Part shown: positions 1-8,433 of the stretch, in pieces | How the letters are laid out: each line of letters opens with the position of its first letter | Position numbering within the stretch: position 1 is the stretch's first letter | NCBI RefSeq assembly: GCF_000612725.1 | Contig: NZ_HG964461.1 | Span: forward strand, 91,427-155,426 | Direction of reading: 5' to 3' | Origin: Mycolicibacterium austroafricanum | GTDB lineage: Bacteria > Actinomycetota > Actinomycetes > Mycobacteriales > Mycobacteriaceae | Length of the DNA stretch: 64,000 bases | Translations under genes and position numbers: made by a program | The notes under the pieces: generated by a model | Database searches by the model: none | The model's input: the letters and a program-made list of their open reading frames with translations, nothing else | Told to the model about the DNA's origin: nothing

Positions 1-69
1 ACCCGCCCATTCCCGGCTCCGGCAAACCGCGGACTCCGCTGTTCTCGGGCCATTCCGAACGTACGGGCG

Positions 70-88
70 ATACCCATGGGGGTATAGT
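70..88 (+). promoter_or_regulatory. CsoR-like operator overlapping a -10 box
   Basis: ATACCC-ATGG-GGGTAT (70-85) is a perfect 6-4-6 inverted repeat. It contains the TACCC-N2-GGGGGTA pattern known for operators of the CsoR/RcnR family of metal sensors. The right arm overlaps TATAGT (83-88), a good -10 box, so bound repressor would block the promoter. The site is 40-50 bp upstream of three metal-transport-like genes. No CsoR gene is in the window. The motif is seen directly; the sensor is inferred. Confidence 0.6.
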
Positions 89-127
89 GGTCCGGCAGGG
101 CACGAACCGACAGGTCGGGGACGGGAG

Positions 128-1405
128 GTGGATGTGGGCCGCTCGACGGATGGTCGTCCGATCCAGTTGGGCCTGGGGTACAACGCCGCACAGTTCACCT
201 TGCTGGTGGTGGTCAACGCTCTCGTCGGCGGCATGCTGGGCCAGGAGCGCACGGTGCTGCCACTTCTCGGTGAGCAGGAGTTCGGTCTGCGCGCCTACAC
301 CGCCGGGCTGTCGTTCATCCTGGTGTTCGGCCTGGCCAAGGCGGCCACCAACTATTTCGCAGGCACGTTGTCGGATCGTTTCGGTCGCAAACCGGTGCTG
401 GTGGCCGGCTGGGTGGTTGCGGTTCCGGTGCCGCTGCTGCTGATCTGGGCGCCGTCATGGTCCTGGGTGCTCGCCGCCAATGTGCTTCTCGGCGTCAGCC
501 AGGGATTGACGTGGTCGACCACCGTGGTGATGAAGATCGATCTGGTGGGTCCGGCCCGCAGGGGCTTCGCGATGGGCCTCAACGAGGCCGCCGGCTACGG
601 AGCCGTCGCGGTCACCGCCCTCGCCACCGGCTACCTCGCCGAGGCCTACGGCCTGCGACCCGCACCCTTTCTCCTGGGTCTCGCCTTCGCAGCCCTCGGG
701 CTGGGCCTGTCGGCGGTGTTCGTGCGCGAGACCCACGGACACGCCCGACTGGAGGCGGCCACCCACGTCGCCAGGGCCGACGGTCGCCACGATCACCTGC
801 ACGATCAACTCACCAACCGGGAAGTGTTCCTTCAGAACAGCTTTCGTGAACGGGCGCTGTCCGCGGCCAGCCAGGCCGGCCTGGTGAACAACCTCAACGA
901 CGGTCTGGCGTGGGGCCTGTTCCCGATCCTGTTCGCGAGTGCCGGGCTGTCGGTGGGGCGCATCGGGGTGCTCGCCGCGCTGTATCCCGCGGTGTGGGGT
1001 GTCGGCCAGCTGGTCACCGGGGCATTGTCGGACCGATGGGGCCGCAAGTGGATGATCGCCGGTGGAATGTGGCTGCAGGCAATCGCTTTGGCGATGATCG
1101 CCTACGGCGACGACTTCGCCGTGTGGGCTGTCGCCGCAGTCGCGCTGGGGGCCGGGACCGCCCTGGTCTATCCGACTCTGCTGGCTGCGATCGGCGACGT
1201 TGCGCATCCGGCGTGGCGCGCCCGTGCGGTGGGGACGTACCGGTTGTGGCGCGACGGCGGCTTCGCGGTCGGCGCGCTGGTTGCCGGCGTCGTCGCCGAC
1301 GTCCTCGGTGTCCGCGCCGCCGTCTGGACGGTCGCCGCACTGACCGCTGCTTCCGGCCTCGTCGTCGCGTTGCGGATGTACGAGACGCACCCCGCTCCAC
1401 GGTGA
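128..1405 (+). CDS. MFS transporter, first gene of a metal-efflux operon
   Basis: A 425-residue protein with about 12 hydrophobic segments and two MFS loop signatures: DRFGRKPV after the second helix and DRWGRKWM in the second half. The central cytoplasmic loop is unusually rich in His (HGHARLEAATHVARADGRHD and following residues), which fits metal binding. The start could be GTG 128 or GTG 134; the GGGAGG at 123-128 sits at normal distance only from 134. A P-type ATPase and a CDF carrier follow on the same strand, and a CsoR-like operator lies upstream. A role in metal-ion export at the cytoplasmic membrane is inferred from this context. The substrate is unknown, and a drug exporter is the alternative. 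Confidence 0.85.
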   Translation: MDVGRSTDGRPIQLGLGYNAAQFTLLVVVNALVGGMLGQERTVLPLLGEQEFGLRAYTAGLSFILVFGLAKAATNYFAGTLSDRFGRKPVLVAGWVVAVPVPLLLIWAPSWSWVLAANVLLGVSQGLTWSTTVVMKIDLVGPARRGFAMGLNEAAGYGAVAVTALATGYLAEAYGLRPAPFLLGLAFAALGLGLSAVFVRETHGHARLEAATHVARADGRHDHLHDQLTNREVFLQNSFRERALSAASQAGLVNNLNDGLAWGLFPILFASAGLSVGRIGVLAALYPAVWGVGQLVTGALSDRWGRKWMIAGGMWLQAIALAMIAYGDDFAVWAVAAVALGAGTALVYPTLLAAIGDVAHPAWRARAVGTYRLWRDGGFAVGALVAGVVADVLGVRAAVWTVAALTAASGLVVALRMYETHPAPR

Positions 1406-1453
1406 TCATGTCGGTGTTGGCTCGGTGCCGTCGCCCGGAGCATCATCGGTCGG

Positions 1454-4279
1454 GTGGAAGTGACTGTTGACGCGGCGCGCGATCCGTCGACACGGGACGG
1501 CGCCGAGGTCGCCCGCCATCTGGCGGTCGATCCTGCGACGGGCCTCTTGTCCGCGGAGGCGGAACGTCGCCTACAGCGCGACGGCCCCAACGAATTGCGG
1601 GCCAAGGCGCCGGTGCCGATGTGGCGGAAGGTCGTTCGTCAATTCCAGGATCCGCTGATCTACCTGTTGCTCGTCGCGGTCGCGATCTCCACGGCGGCCT
1701 GGCTGGCCGAGGGGGCGACCGGCGCACCGATCGACGCACTGGTCATCTCCGCGATCGTCGCGCTCAACGGCGCCCTCGGGTTCGTCCAGGAGAGTAGGGC
1801 CGAAGCGGCTGTCAAAGCGCTGCAGTCGATGACCGCTGCGACCTCGACGGTGCTGCGGGAGGGTCAACTGCGTACGGTGCCGTCGCGCGAACTGGTGTGC
1901 GGCGACATCCTGGTGCTGAACGAGGGCGACGCCGTCGGTGCCGATGCCCGGCTGCTGACGGCGGCCGCGCTGCGCCTGTCCGAGGCGTCACTGACCGGCG
2001 AGAGCGAGCCGGTGACGAAGACCGCCGCCACGTTGCCGGACCACCTTCCGCTCGGCGACCGCAAGGACATGGTGTTCCGCGGCACCTCGGTGGTCCAGGG
2101 AGTGGGCCGCGCGGTTGTCACCGCCACCGGGATGGACACCGAGGTCGGTTCGATCGCCGAGATGCTGGAGGCCACCAGGGAGGACCCCAGCCCCCTGCAG
2201 AAGGAGATCGCGGCCGTCAGCAGGCTGCTGGGCCTCACGGTCATCGTCATTGCCGTGGTGGTCATGATCGTCACGGCGCTGGTCAACGAGATCTCCACAT
2301 TCGGTCATCTGGTCACCGTCTTGCTGCTGGGCGTGTCGCTCGCGGTCGCGGCGGTCCCCGAGGGGCTGCCCGCCATCTTGTCCGTCGTCCTGGCCATCGG
2401 GGTGCAGCAGCTGGCCCGGCGCAACGCTGTGGTCAAGAAGCTGCACTCGGTGGAGACCCTGGGTTCGGCCACCGTCATCGCGTCGGACAAGACCGGCACA
2501 CTGACCAAGAACGAGATGACGATCCAGTGCATCCGCACCGCCTCGGGCGAGGTCGAGCTGACCGGCGCCGGGTACCGCCCCGAGGGCACCGTGCTGGCCG
2601 GAGGTCGGGAGCTGTCCGATCCGGCGCTGACGCGTGAGGCGGGGATGGTGCTCGCCGGCGGTTGCCTGGCCAACAACGCACAGCTGACATCGCGCGACGG
2701 GGAGTGGCAGATTCAGGGCGACCCGACCGAGGCGGCGTTCCTGGTGGCCGCCCACAAGCTCGCGGGCACCGTCGACCGTGCCCGGCAGTTCGAGCGGCGG
2801 GGCGAGATCCCGTTCACGTCCGAGCGAAAGATGATGTCCACGTTGGTCTCCGGCGGCGACGCGGGCACCGCGGTGGTGGTCAAGGGTGCTCCCGACGTGC
2901 TGCTGTCGCGCTGCGTCGCGGTGCAGGTCGGCGACGAGGTGGTTCCGCTCGATCCCGTTCGGCGGGCGGCCGCGTCCGCCGACGTCGAAGAGCTGTCCGC
3001 GCAGGCGTTCCGCACCCTCGGCGTCGCCTACCGCTGGGTCGACGACCCGGACACCTGCGGCCCGCTCGACGTGGCTGACGAACAGAACCTCGTCTACGTG
3101 GGCGTCGCCGGGATCATCGACCCACCCCGCCCCGAGGTGGCCCAGGCCGTCGCCGAGGCCCGCCGGGCGGGGGTGCGGGTCATGATGATCACCGGCGATC
3201 ACCCCACCACCGCGGCGCGCATCGCCGAGGACCTCGGCATCGTCGGGCGCGGGGCCCCGGCGGTCACCGGGGCCGAACTCGACACCCTCTCCCCCGGCCA
3301 GCTTCAAGACGTGACCGCCACGACGTCCGTCTACGCCCGCGTCGCCCCGCGCAACAAACTCCAGATCGTCGACGCGCTCCAGGCCCGCGGCGAGGTAGTG
3401 GCGATGACCGGCGACGGCGTCAACGACGCCCCCGCGCTGAAGTCCGCCGACATCGGTGTGGCGATGGGGATCACCGGGACACAGGTGACCAAGGAAGCCG
3501 CGAAGATGATCCTCGCCGACGACAACTTCGCCACCATCGTCGCGGCGGTCCGCCAGGGCCGGGCCATCTTCGACAACATCAAGAAGTTCCTGCGCTACCT
3601 GCTGTCGTCGAACATGGGCGAGGTCTTCACCGTGTTCTTCGGCGTGGTGTTCGCCGGCTTCATCGGGATCACCACCACATCGGGGGAGGCCATCGTCGTG
3701 CCACTGCTGGCCACCCAGATCCTGTGGATCAATCTCGTCACCGACTCCGGTCCCGCCCTCGCGATGGGCGTGGACCCTGAGATCGACGACGTGATGTCCC
3801 GGCCTCCTCGGCGGCCGACCGATCGACTCATCGATCGCGAAATGTGGCGGGGCATCGTGTTCATCGGCCTGGTCATGGGTTTCGCCACGCTGTTGACGAT
3901 GGACATCTTCCTGCCGGGCGGTCTGGTCGAGGGATCGGACTCGCTGGACGTGGCGCGCACCGCCGGGTTCACCACGCTGGTGTTCGCCCAGTTCTTCAAC
4001 GCCTTCAACTCCCGGTCGGAGACCACCAGCGCATTCCGCCACCTGTTCAGCAACGGCTGGCTGTGGGCGTCCGTGGGCCTGGGTGTGGCGCTGCAGATCG
4101 CGGTGGTCCAATTACCGCTGTTACAAACCGCTTTCGGCACGGTGTCGATGGACCTGGCGCATTGGGCGGTGGCGGTCGCGATGGCCTCGACGGTGCTGTG
4201 GTTCGATGAGCTCCGCAAGCTGGCGCTGCGGGCGCTCCGGCGTGGAAGCGCCCCGACAGATCGGACGAGCCGGTCATGA
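1454..4279 (+). CDS. P2-type cation-transporting ATPase (CtpF/Ca2+-ATPase-like)
   Basis: A 941-residue P-type ATPase of normal length for the calcium/CtpF branch. It has an N-terminal cation-ATPase domain, actuator motif TGES, PEGLP in TM4, the phosphorylated Asp345 in DKTGTLT, MITGDHPTTA, and the hinge TGDGVNDAPALK. TM6 carries NLVTDSGPALAMG, which in P2 ATPases supplies Asn/Asp ligands for Ca2+ or similar ions. It lacks the Cys-Pro-Cys and N-terminal CxxC features of copper/zinc P1B pumps. The start is GTG, about 50 bp after the MFS gene. Its last four bases (ATGA) overlap the CDF gene, so translation is probably coupled. The likely function is ATP-driven cation export; the ion is not certain. 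Confidence 0.93.
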   Translation: MEVTVDAARDPSTRDGAEVARHLAVDPATGLLSAEAERRLQRDGPNELRAKAPVPMWRKVVRQFQDPLIYLLLVAVAISTAAWLAEGATGAPIDALVISAIVALNGALGFVQESRAEAAVKALQSMTAATSTVLREGQLRTVPSRELVCGDILVLNEGDAVGADARLLTAAALRLSEASLTGESEPVTKTAATLPDHLPLGDRKDMVFRGTSVVQGVGRAVVTATGMDTEVGSIAEMLEATREDPSPLQKEIAAVSRLLGLTVIVIAVVVMIVTALVNEISTFGHLVTVLLLGVSLAVAAVPEGLPAILSVVLAIGVQQLARRNAVVKKLHSVETLGSATVIASDKTGTLTKNEMTIQCIRTASGEVELTGAGYRPEGTVLAGGRELSDPALTREAGMVLAGGCLANNAQLTSRDGEWQIQGDPTEAAFLVAAHKLAGTVDRARQFERRGEIPFTSERKMMSTLVSGGDAGTAVVVKGAPDVLLSRCVAVQVGDEVVPLDPVRRAAASADVEELSAQAFRTLGVAYRWVDDPDTCGPLDVADEQNLVYVGVAGIIDPPRPEVAQAVAEARRAGVRVMMITGDHPTTAARIAEDLGIVGRGAPAVTGAELDTLSPGQLQDVTATTSVYARVAPRNKLQIVDALQARGEVVAMTGDGVNDAPALKSADIGVAMGITGTQVTKEAAKMILADDNFATIVAAVRQGRAIFDNIKKFLRYLLSSNMGEVFTVFFGVVFAGFIGITTTSGEAIVVPLLATQILWINLVTDSGPALAMGVDPEIDDVMSRPPRRPTDRLIDREMWRGIVFIGLVMGFATLLTMDIFLPGGLVEGSDSLDVARTAGFTTLVFAQFFNAFNSRSETTSAFRHLFSNGWLWASVGLGVALQIAVVQLPLLQTAFGTVSMDLAHWAVAVAMASTVLWFDELRKLALRALRRGSAPTDRTSRS

Positions 4280-5178
4280 CGACTCCATTGTCCAGGCAGC
4301 AGGAGCATCGTCTGCTGTCACGGTTCATGCTGTTGAGCCTGGCCGCGGCGATCGTGACCATGGCGCTGAAAGCCGGCGCCGCCGTGATCACCGGTTCGGT
4401 CGGGTTCCTCTCCGACGCCCTGGAATCCGGGGTCAATCTGGTCGCGGCCGTGGTGGCGCTGTGGGCGCTGCGGGTGGCGGCCCGCCCGCGCGACGCCGAC
4501 CACCACTTCGGTCACGGCAAGGCGGAGTACCTCTCGGCCCTTGTCGAGGGAGCGATGATCTTCGTGGCCGCCACGGCGATCATCTGGAGCGCGGTCGAAC
4601 GCCTGATGAGCCCCGCTCCGCTCGTCCAGCCCGGCGTCGGTCTGGCCCTGTCCACCGCCGCGGCAGGGGTCAACCTCGTCGTCGGGGTCACACTACTGCG
4701 GATGGGCCGACGGCACCGCTCGGTCACCCTCGTCGCCGACGGCAAGCACCTGATGACCGACGTGTGGACTTCTGCCGGCGTGATCGTCGGCATCTCCCTT
4801 GTCGCACTGACGGATTGGTATCCACTCGATCCCATCGTGGCGCTGGCGGTCGGGGTCAACATTCTCTGGACCGGGTACCGGTTGTTGCGCGGATCGATGA
4901 GCAGTCTGCTCAGCGCCGCCCTTCCCGAGCAGGATCACGCCGCGGTGAACGCCGTCCTCGACCGGTACCGCAGTGAGTACCCGATCGAGTTCGCACCGCT
5001 GCGCACGGTCGAATCCGGCCGGCAGCGCCTGGTTTTCGTGGTCGTCACCGTCCCCGGGGAATGGACCGTGCAGGCGGCACACGACCTGGCCGACCGGCTC
5101 GAGGATGACATCGACGCCGCGCTGCCACACACCGAGACATTCATCCACGTGGAGCCTGCGGGCACATCGGCCCGATAG
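4276..5178 (+). CDS. Cation diffusion facilitator (CDF) family transporter
   Basis: A 300-residue CDF protein with about six membrane segments followed by a cytoplasmic ferredoxin-like domain. TM2 has SDALES, the loop has DADHHFGHGKAEY (the HFGHGK motif is a CDF hallmark), and TM5 has DGKHLMTD with the His-x3-Asp metal-site pair. The family exchanges Zn, Mn, Fe or Co ions for protons across the cytoplasmic membrane. The gene overlaps the P-type ATPase by ATGA and is the last of the three-gene operon. The DALES form in TM2 resembles Mn/Fe-type CDFs more than ZitB-type zinc CDFs, but this is only suggestive. Confidence 0.93.
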   Translation: MTTPLSRQQEHRLLSRFMLLSLAAAIVTMALKAGAAVITGSVGFLSDALESGVNLVAAVVALWALRVAARPRDADHHFGHGKAEYLSALVEGAMIFVAATAIIWSAVERLMSPAPLVQPGVGLALSTAAAGVNLVVGVTLLRMGRRHRSVTLVADGKHLMTDVWTSAGVIVGISLVALTDWYPLDPIVALAVGVNILWTGYRLLRGSMSSLLSAALPEQDHAAVNAVLDRYRSEYPIEFAPLRTVESGRQRLVFVVVTVPGEWTVQAAHDLADRLEDDIDAALPHTETFIHVEPAGTSAR

Positions 5179-5183
5179 CGGCA

Positions 5184-5246
5184 GGCTCGGCTAGAGCCCC
5201 GGACTGATAATCCGGTGGTGGCGGGTTCGAGCCCCGCCGCCCCGCA
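5184..5246 (+). pseudogene. tRNA-Ile(GAT) 3'-part remnant
   Basis: The 3' two-thirds folds as a tRNA. The anticodon stem is CCGGA (5199-5203)/TCCGG (5211-5215) with loop CTGATAA, giving anticodon GAT. A 5-nt variable loop follows, then T-stem GCGGG/CCCGC with loop TTCGAGC, then a 7-nt acceptor 3' strand (CGCCCCG). The D-stem GCTC/GAGC has only a 5-nt loop, too short for a tRNA. No acceptor 5' strand complementary to CGCCCCG is present upstream; the CDF stop codon is there instead. I read it as a broken tRNA gene or the scar of a recombination at a tRNA attachment site. Confidence 0.55.
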
Positions 5247-5264
5247 ATCACCATCTGTCACAGC

Positions 5265-5315
5265 TATCCACGTTTCGCGGTGGAAGTTCGAGTGCGCCGC
5301 CGCAGAACGTGGATA
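5265..5315. repeat. Long imperfect palindrome (hairpin)
   Basis: TATCCACGTT (5265-5274) pairs with AACGTGGATA (5306-5315). Inside, GCGGTGG pairs with CCGCCGC with one G-U. The result is a two-part stem of 17 pairs closed by a loop of about 12 nt. It lies between the tRNA remnant and the DUF222/HNH gene. There is no T-tract, so it is not a classical intrinsic terminator. It could be a REP-like element or a target associated with the neighbouring HNH gene. Confidence 0.6.
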
Positions 5316-5416
5316 CCTGGTACCCCAGGGACACCGCGAGCAGCAGCACCCATGTCCTGAGACATGACGAGCGCCAGCGGGCAATTCTTGTCGGTTGTCG
5401 AATGTATGTTCGAGTC

Positions 5417-6955
5417 ATGTCGAGGGATGCCCTGCACGCCGCGGTCACCGCGTTGCGGGCCACGGTGGACGAGGTGGCCGCCTGCGAGGCCGACCTGTGC
5501 ACCCGTACGGAGTTGGTGGCGGCTCTTGATGAGCTCGAAACTGTGGGGTGTCGACTGCCCGCGTTGAGTTACCGGTTGTTGGCGCGGTTGCAGGCCGAGA
5601 CGACCCCGCCCCAGATGGGTGCCAAATCCTGGAAAGAGGTCCTGGCAGTCCGTTGGCGGATCTCGACCAGCGAGGCGCATCGCCGGCTCACCGAGGCCGC
5701 GGTGTTGGCGCCACGCCAAGCCATGACCGGAGAAGCGTTGCCGCCGGTGCTGCCCGCGACTGCGGCCGCCCAAGCCCACGGGCTGATCAACGCCGAGCAT
5801 GTCGAGGTGATCCGCAAAGCCATGGCCAAGTTGCCCGGCTTCGTGGACACCGCGACGCGGGAGCGCATCGAGGTCGACCTGGTCCGCACCGCCGTCGGCA
5901 ACGGCCCCAAAGAACTCAAAGACTCCGCGGACCGGACCTTGTTCCTGCTCGATCAGGACGGACCCGAACCCGACGAGCGCGAACGCGCCCGCAAGCGCGC
6001 GGTCACCAAACACAAACAGCGCGAGGACGGCATGGTCGACGTGTCGGCGACGCTGACCCCGGAAGCCTGGGCGGTGTGGGAGCCGATCTTCGCCAAGTTC
6101 GCCGCCCCCGGGATGTGTAATCCCGACGATCCTGAGCCGTGTACCTCAGGCACGCCGTCACAGGCCCAGATCCACCACGATCAGCGCAGCCTGGCCCAGC
6201 GCCAACACGACGCGCTCCTCGCCGGCGGGCGTATCGCACTGATGAGCGGACAGTTGGGGCAGCTCAACGGGTTGCCGGTGTCGGTGATCATCCGCACCAC
6301 CCTCCAAGACCTGGAATCGCGCGCCGGGGTCGGTGTCACCGGTGGCGGCACCGTGGTTCCGATCGCCGAGGTGATCCGGATGGCCGGGCACGCGAACCAC
6401 TACCTGGCCGTGTTCGACCGGGCCACCGGATCAGCGTTGGATCTGTTCCGCACCAAGCGGGTCGCGTCGGCGGCGCAGCGGATCATGCTGATCGCCCGCG
6501 ACGGTGGGTGCACCAAACCGGGCTGCACTGTGGGGGCTTACGGTTGTCAGGGTCATCATGTGGAGGCCGACTTCGCCAAGGGTGGTAACACCAACGTCGA
6601 CGAACTCGGCCTCGCGTGCGGGCCCGACAACCGCGATGTCAATGACCACGGTGGCTGGACCACCCAGATGAACGACCACTGCGAAGTCGAATGGACCCCA
6701 CCACCGCCACTGGACACCGGCCAAGCCCGAATCAACAACTACCACCGACCCGAACGACTCCTGCGCCCACCAGACGACCCAGAACCACCGGGCGTCCCAG
6801 AACCACCGGGCGACAACACGATTGCCGCCGAGGCGGCATCAGCTGAGACCGATCAGGCGGATCCCCGCGGCGACGCCGAATCGGACGTCCCACAACCCAC
6901 CGACGACCCCGGTGAACCCGGCGGACCCGCACCACCAGGAGATCAGGCGGCCTGA
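5417..6955 (+). CDS. DUF222/HNH endonuclease family protein (13E12 repeat type)
   Basis: A 512-residue protein from ATG 5417, which begins MSRDALHAAV like other family members; an in-frame ATG at 5309 would add 36 atypical residues. The N-terminal two-thirds is the helical DUF222 domain. The HNH nuclease domain follows, with CTKPGC, then QGHHVEADFAKGG and NVDELGLACGPDNRDV. The last metal-site His of many HNH enzymes is replaced here by Asn in PDNR, as in several mycobacterial copies. The tail is rich in Pro, Glu and Asp and probably disordered. This is the 13E12 family, repeated in mycobacterial genomes and suspected to be mobile. Its real substrate is unknown. Confidence 0.88.
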   Translation: MSRDALHAAVTALRATVDEVAACEADLCTRTELVAALDELETVGCRLPALSYRLLARLQAETTPPQMGAKSWKEVLAVRWRISTSEAHRRLTEAAVLAPRQAMTGEALPPVLPATAAAQAHGLINAEHVEVIRKAMAKLPGFVDTATRERIEVDLVRTAVGNGPKELKDSADRTLFLLDQDGPEPDERERARKRAVTKHKQREDGMVDVSATLTPEAWAVWEPIFAKFAAPGMCNPDDPEPCTSGTPSQAQIHHDQRSLAQRQHDALLAGGRIALMSGQLGQLNGLPVSVIIRTTLQDLESRAGVGVTGGGTVVPIAEVIRMAGHANHYLAVFDRATGSALDLFRTKRVASAAQRIMLIARDGGCTKPGCTVGAYGCQGHHVEADFAKGGNTNVDELGLACGPDNRDVNDHGGWTTQMNDHCEVEWTPPPPLDTGQARINNYHRPERLLRPPDDPEPPGVPEPPGDNTIAAEAASAETDQADPRGDAESDVPQPTDDPGEPGGPAPPGDQAA

Positions 6956-7009
6956 CTGCCGCCGATGGCGCCGTTTGTCGGGTGGAATCGGTGGACCTGG
7001 CGTTTTGAG

Positions 7010-7157
7010 CGGGGGTGATGCCTGCGTTGACGTCCAAGTCACCCCATGCGCTGGGCACGTTGTCTTCCAGATGTTCAGCAGCGTCGAAGAACTGGGTCGC
7101 TCTGGCCAGTCGCCCGGAGGTGACGACGGAGTCGCAGTCGTGTTGTCTCGCCGTCAA
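7010..7157 (-). pseudogene. Possible remnant of a HEPN-like (SAV_6107-type) gene
   Basis: On the minus strand this stretch reads as about 48 residues of protein-like sequence, including SGRLARATQFFDAAEHLED and AWGDLDVNAGI. From memory this resembles the start of actinobacterial HEPN-type proteins, which have a helix like ARQFxDAAxL followed by AYVxLCVHAGIAA. The similarity stops after NAGI, and the frame then runs into the antisense of the DUF222 gene. No complete gene fits in the 290-bp gap, so a 5' fragment is the best reading. A search against SAV_6107-family HEPN proteins would settle it. Confidence 0.35.
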
Positions 7158-7245
7158 GGCCTGCTCGTGGGGCCGACGCCCGTGTGCCCTGCGACCGTCA
7201 GCCCCTGTGTAGCTAAGCCAACGCGCAACAGGAAATGGACATCAC

Positions 7246-8433
7246 CTAGTGCGCCAGCGCGGGTGCCCCTGAGGCGTTCCGGCTGAACACCAGCTGCCCG
7301 TCGCGCCACAGTGCCACACCCACATGTGCCCCCTTCTCCGAGGTTCCGGCCGCGAACTGCCGCACGCGCCGCAGCGACGCGGTCAGCGGCCGACCGACCT
7401 CGATGGCCACCGACGCCAACCCGAGGGCGGTGGCCGGGTTGGTCGACACCAGATCGATCGCATGGGTCAGCGGGACGTTGTGCTCACCCGCCAGCACGTG
7501 CGGTGCGGAGTGCATCGCCGACGGCAGGTAGTCCGAGCACAGCACGTCGCACACTCCGGCGGCGACGGCGTCCGAAGCCAGCACGTTGCCCGAGGAGGTC
7601 GACCGGCCGCGCAGGGCGTTCGGGGCGCCGAGCACCACCGTCATCCCCAATGCGTGGGCGCGTTGCGCGGCCGCCATCGACAGCGGGAACTCCGCGACCC
7701 GGGCTCCGTATTCGAACGCCTCCTCGATATGCTCCTCGGTCCGGTCGTCGTGGGTGGCGAGGACGATGCCGCGGCTCAATGCCAGTGCAGCGACGGACTT
7801 TCGGCGATCGACGATCCTGCTGAGCTGCTGGGCGTCGACCGTGAAGATCTCTTCGACCTCGGCCTCCGACACTCCCCAGTCCTGGGCGTAAAAGGCCTGC
7901 GTCTCGGCCAGCGACGAGAACCTGCTTCGCTGAATCGAGGTCTCCATCATGGAGATCAACGCCACCCGCGACGACACCGCCAGCACGGCGTGCAGCGCAT
8001 CGACGGCGCCTTCGTCGGTGAGCTCGACCCGGGCGTGGATTCGCCAGTCGCAGCACAGCATTGGCGCCAACTCTTCGAGCACACCGGCCAGCACGGCGGC
8101 ATCGCCGATCGCGATACCCTTGCGTGGCGAGTCCTCGCAGCGTGCGGCGATGCACACGGTGGAGATCCCGGCGGCCGCACACTCTGCGTCGAGCACCGAG
8201 ATGACCCCGGCGTGGTCGAGGGACACGGTGGCACGGGGACGGCGACGCTGCAGCAGGTTGTCCAGGTGCAGGTCGACGGCGCCGGGGACGAGGAAGAGGT
8301 CCCCGGCGGCAGCCGCGTCCGGGACGATGCCCTCGACACGACCCTGATCGTCGAGGGCGACGACGGCGTCGCGGATCGCGTCGCGTCCGCCGCCCGGTAT
8401 GACGGTGACGCCCTCGATCACACTGTGTGCCAT
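7246..8433 (-). CDS. phnM: Alpha-D-ribose 1-methylphosphonate 5-triphosphate diphosphatase PhnM
   Basis: A 395-residue amidohydrolase-fold enzyme of usual PhnM length. The metal-site signature VDLHLDNL matches the VDLHxDN motif of PhnM. Further conserved parts include LATHDDRTEEH and the C-terminal CSDYLPSAM. It removes pyrophosphate from the ribose-triphosphate alkylphosphonate made by PhnGHI(L), giving the 5-phosphate substrate of PhnJ. The ATG at 8433 overlaps the end of phnL by 16 nt, and the gene is last in the phn operon. No phnN, phnO or phnP follows. Confidence 0.93.
   Translation of the reverse strand: MAHSVIEGVTVIPGGGRDAIRDAVVALDDQGRVEGIVPDAAAAGDLFLVPGAVDLHLDNLLQRRRPRATVSLDHAGVISVLDAECAAAGISTVCIAARCEDSPRKGIAIGDAAVLAGVLEELAPMLCCDWRIHARVELTDEGAVDALHAVLAVSSRVALISMMETSIQRSRFSSLAETQAFYAQDWGVSEAEVEEIFTVDAQQLSRIVDRRKSVAALALSRGIVLATHDDRTEEHIEEAFEYGARVAEFPLSMAAAQRAHALGMTVVLGAPNALRGRSTSSGNVLASDAVAAGVCDVLCSDYLPSAMHSAPHVLAGEHNVPLTHAIDLVSTNPATALGLASVAIEVGRPLTASLRRVRQFAAGTSEKGAHVGVALWRDGQLVFSRNASGAPALAH

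Noticed and set aside
1988..4111. Open frame of 707 codons on the minus strand inside the P-type ATPase gene
   Set aside because: Its translation is Gly/His/Arg-rich with no domain, typical of antisense reading of GC-rich genes; the plus-strand ATPase has all motifs.
5184..5246. Functional tRNA gene
   Set aside because: D-loop of 5 nt and no acceptor 5' strand; only the 3' part folds.
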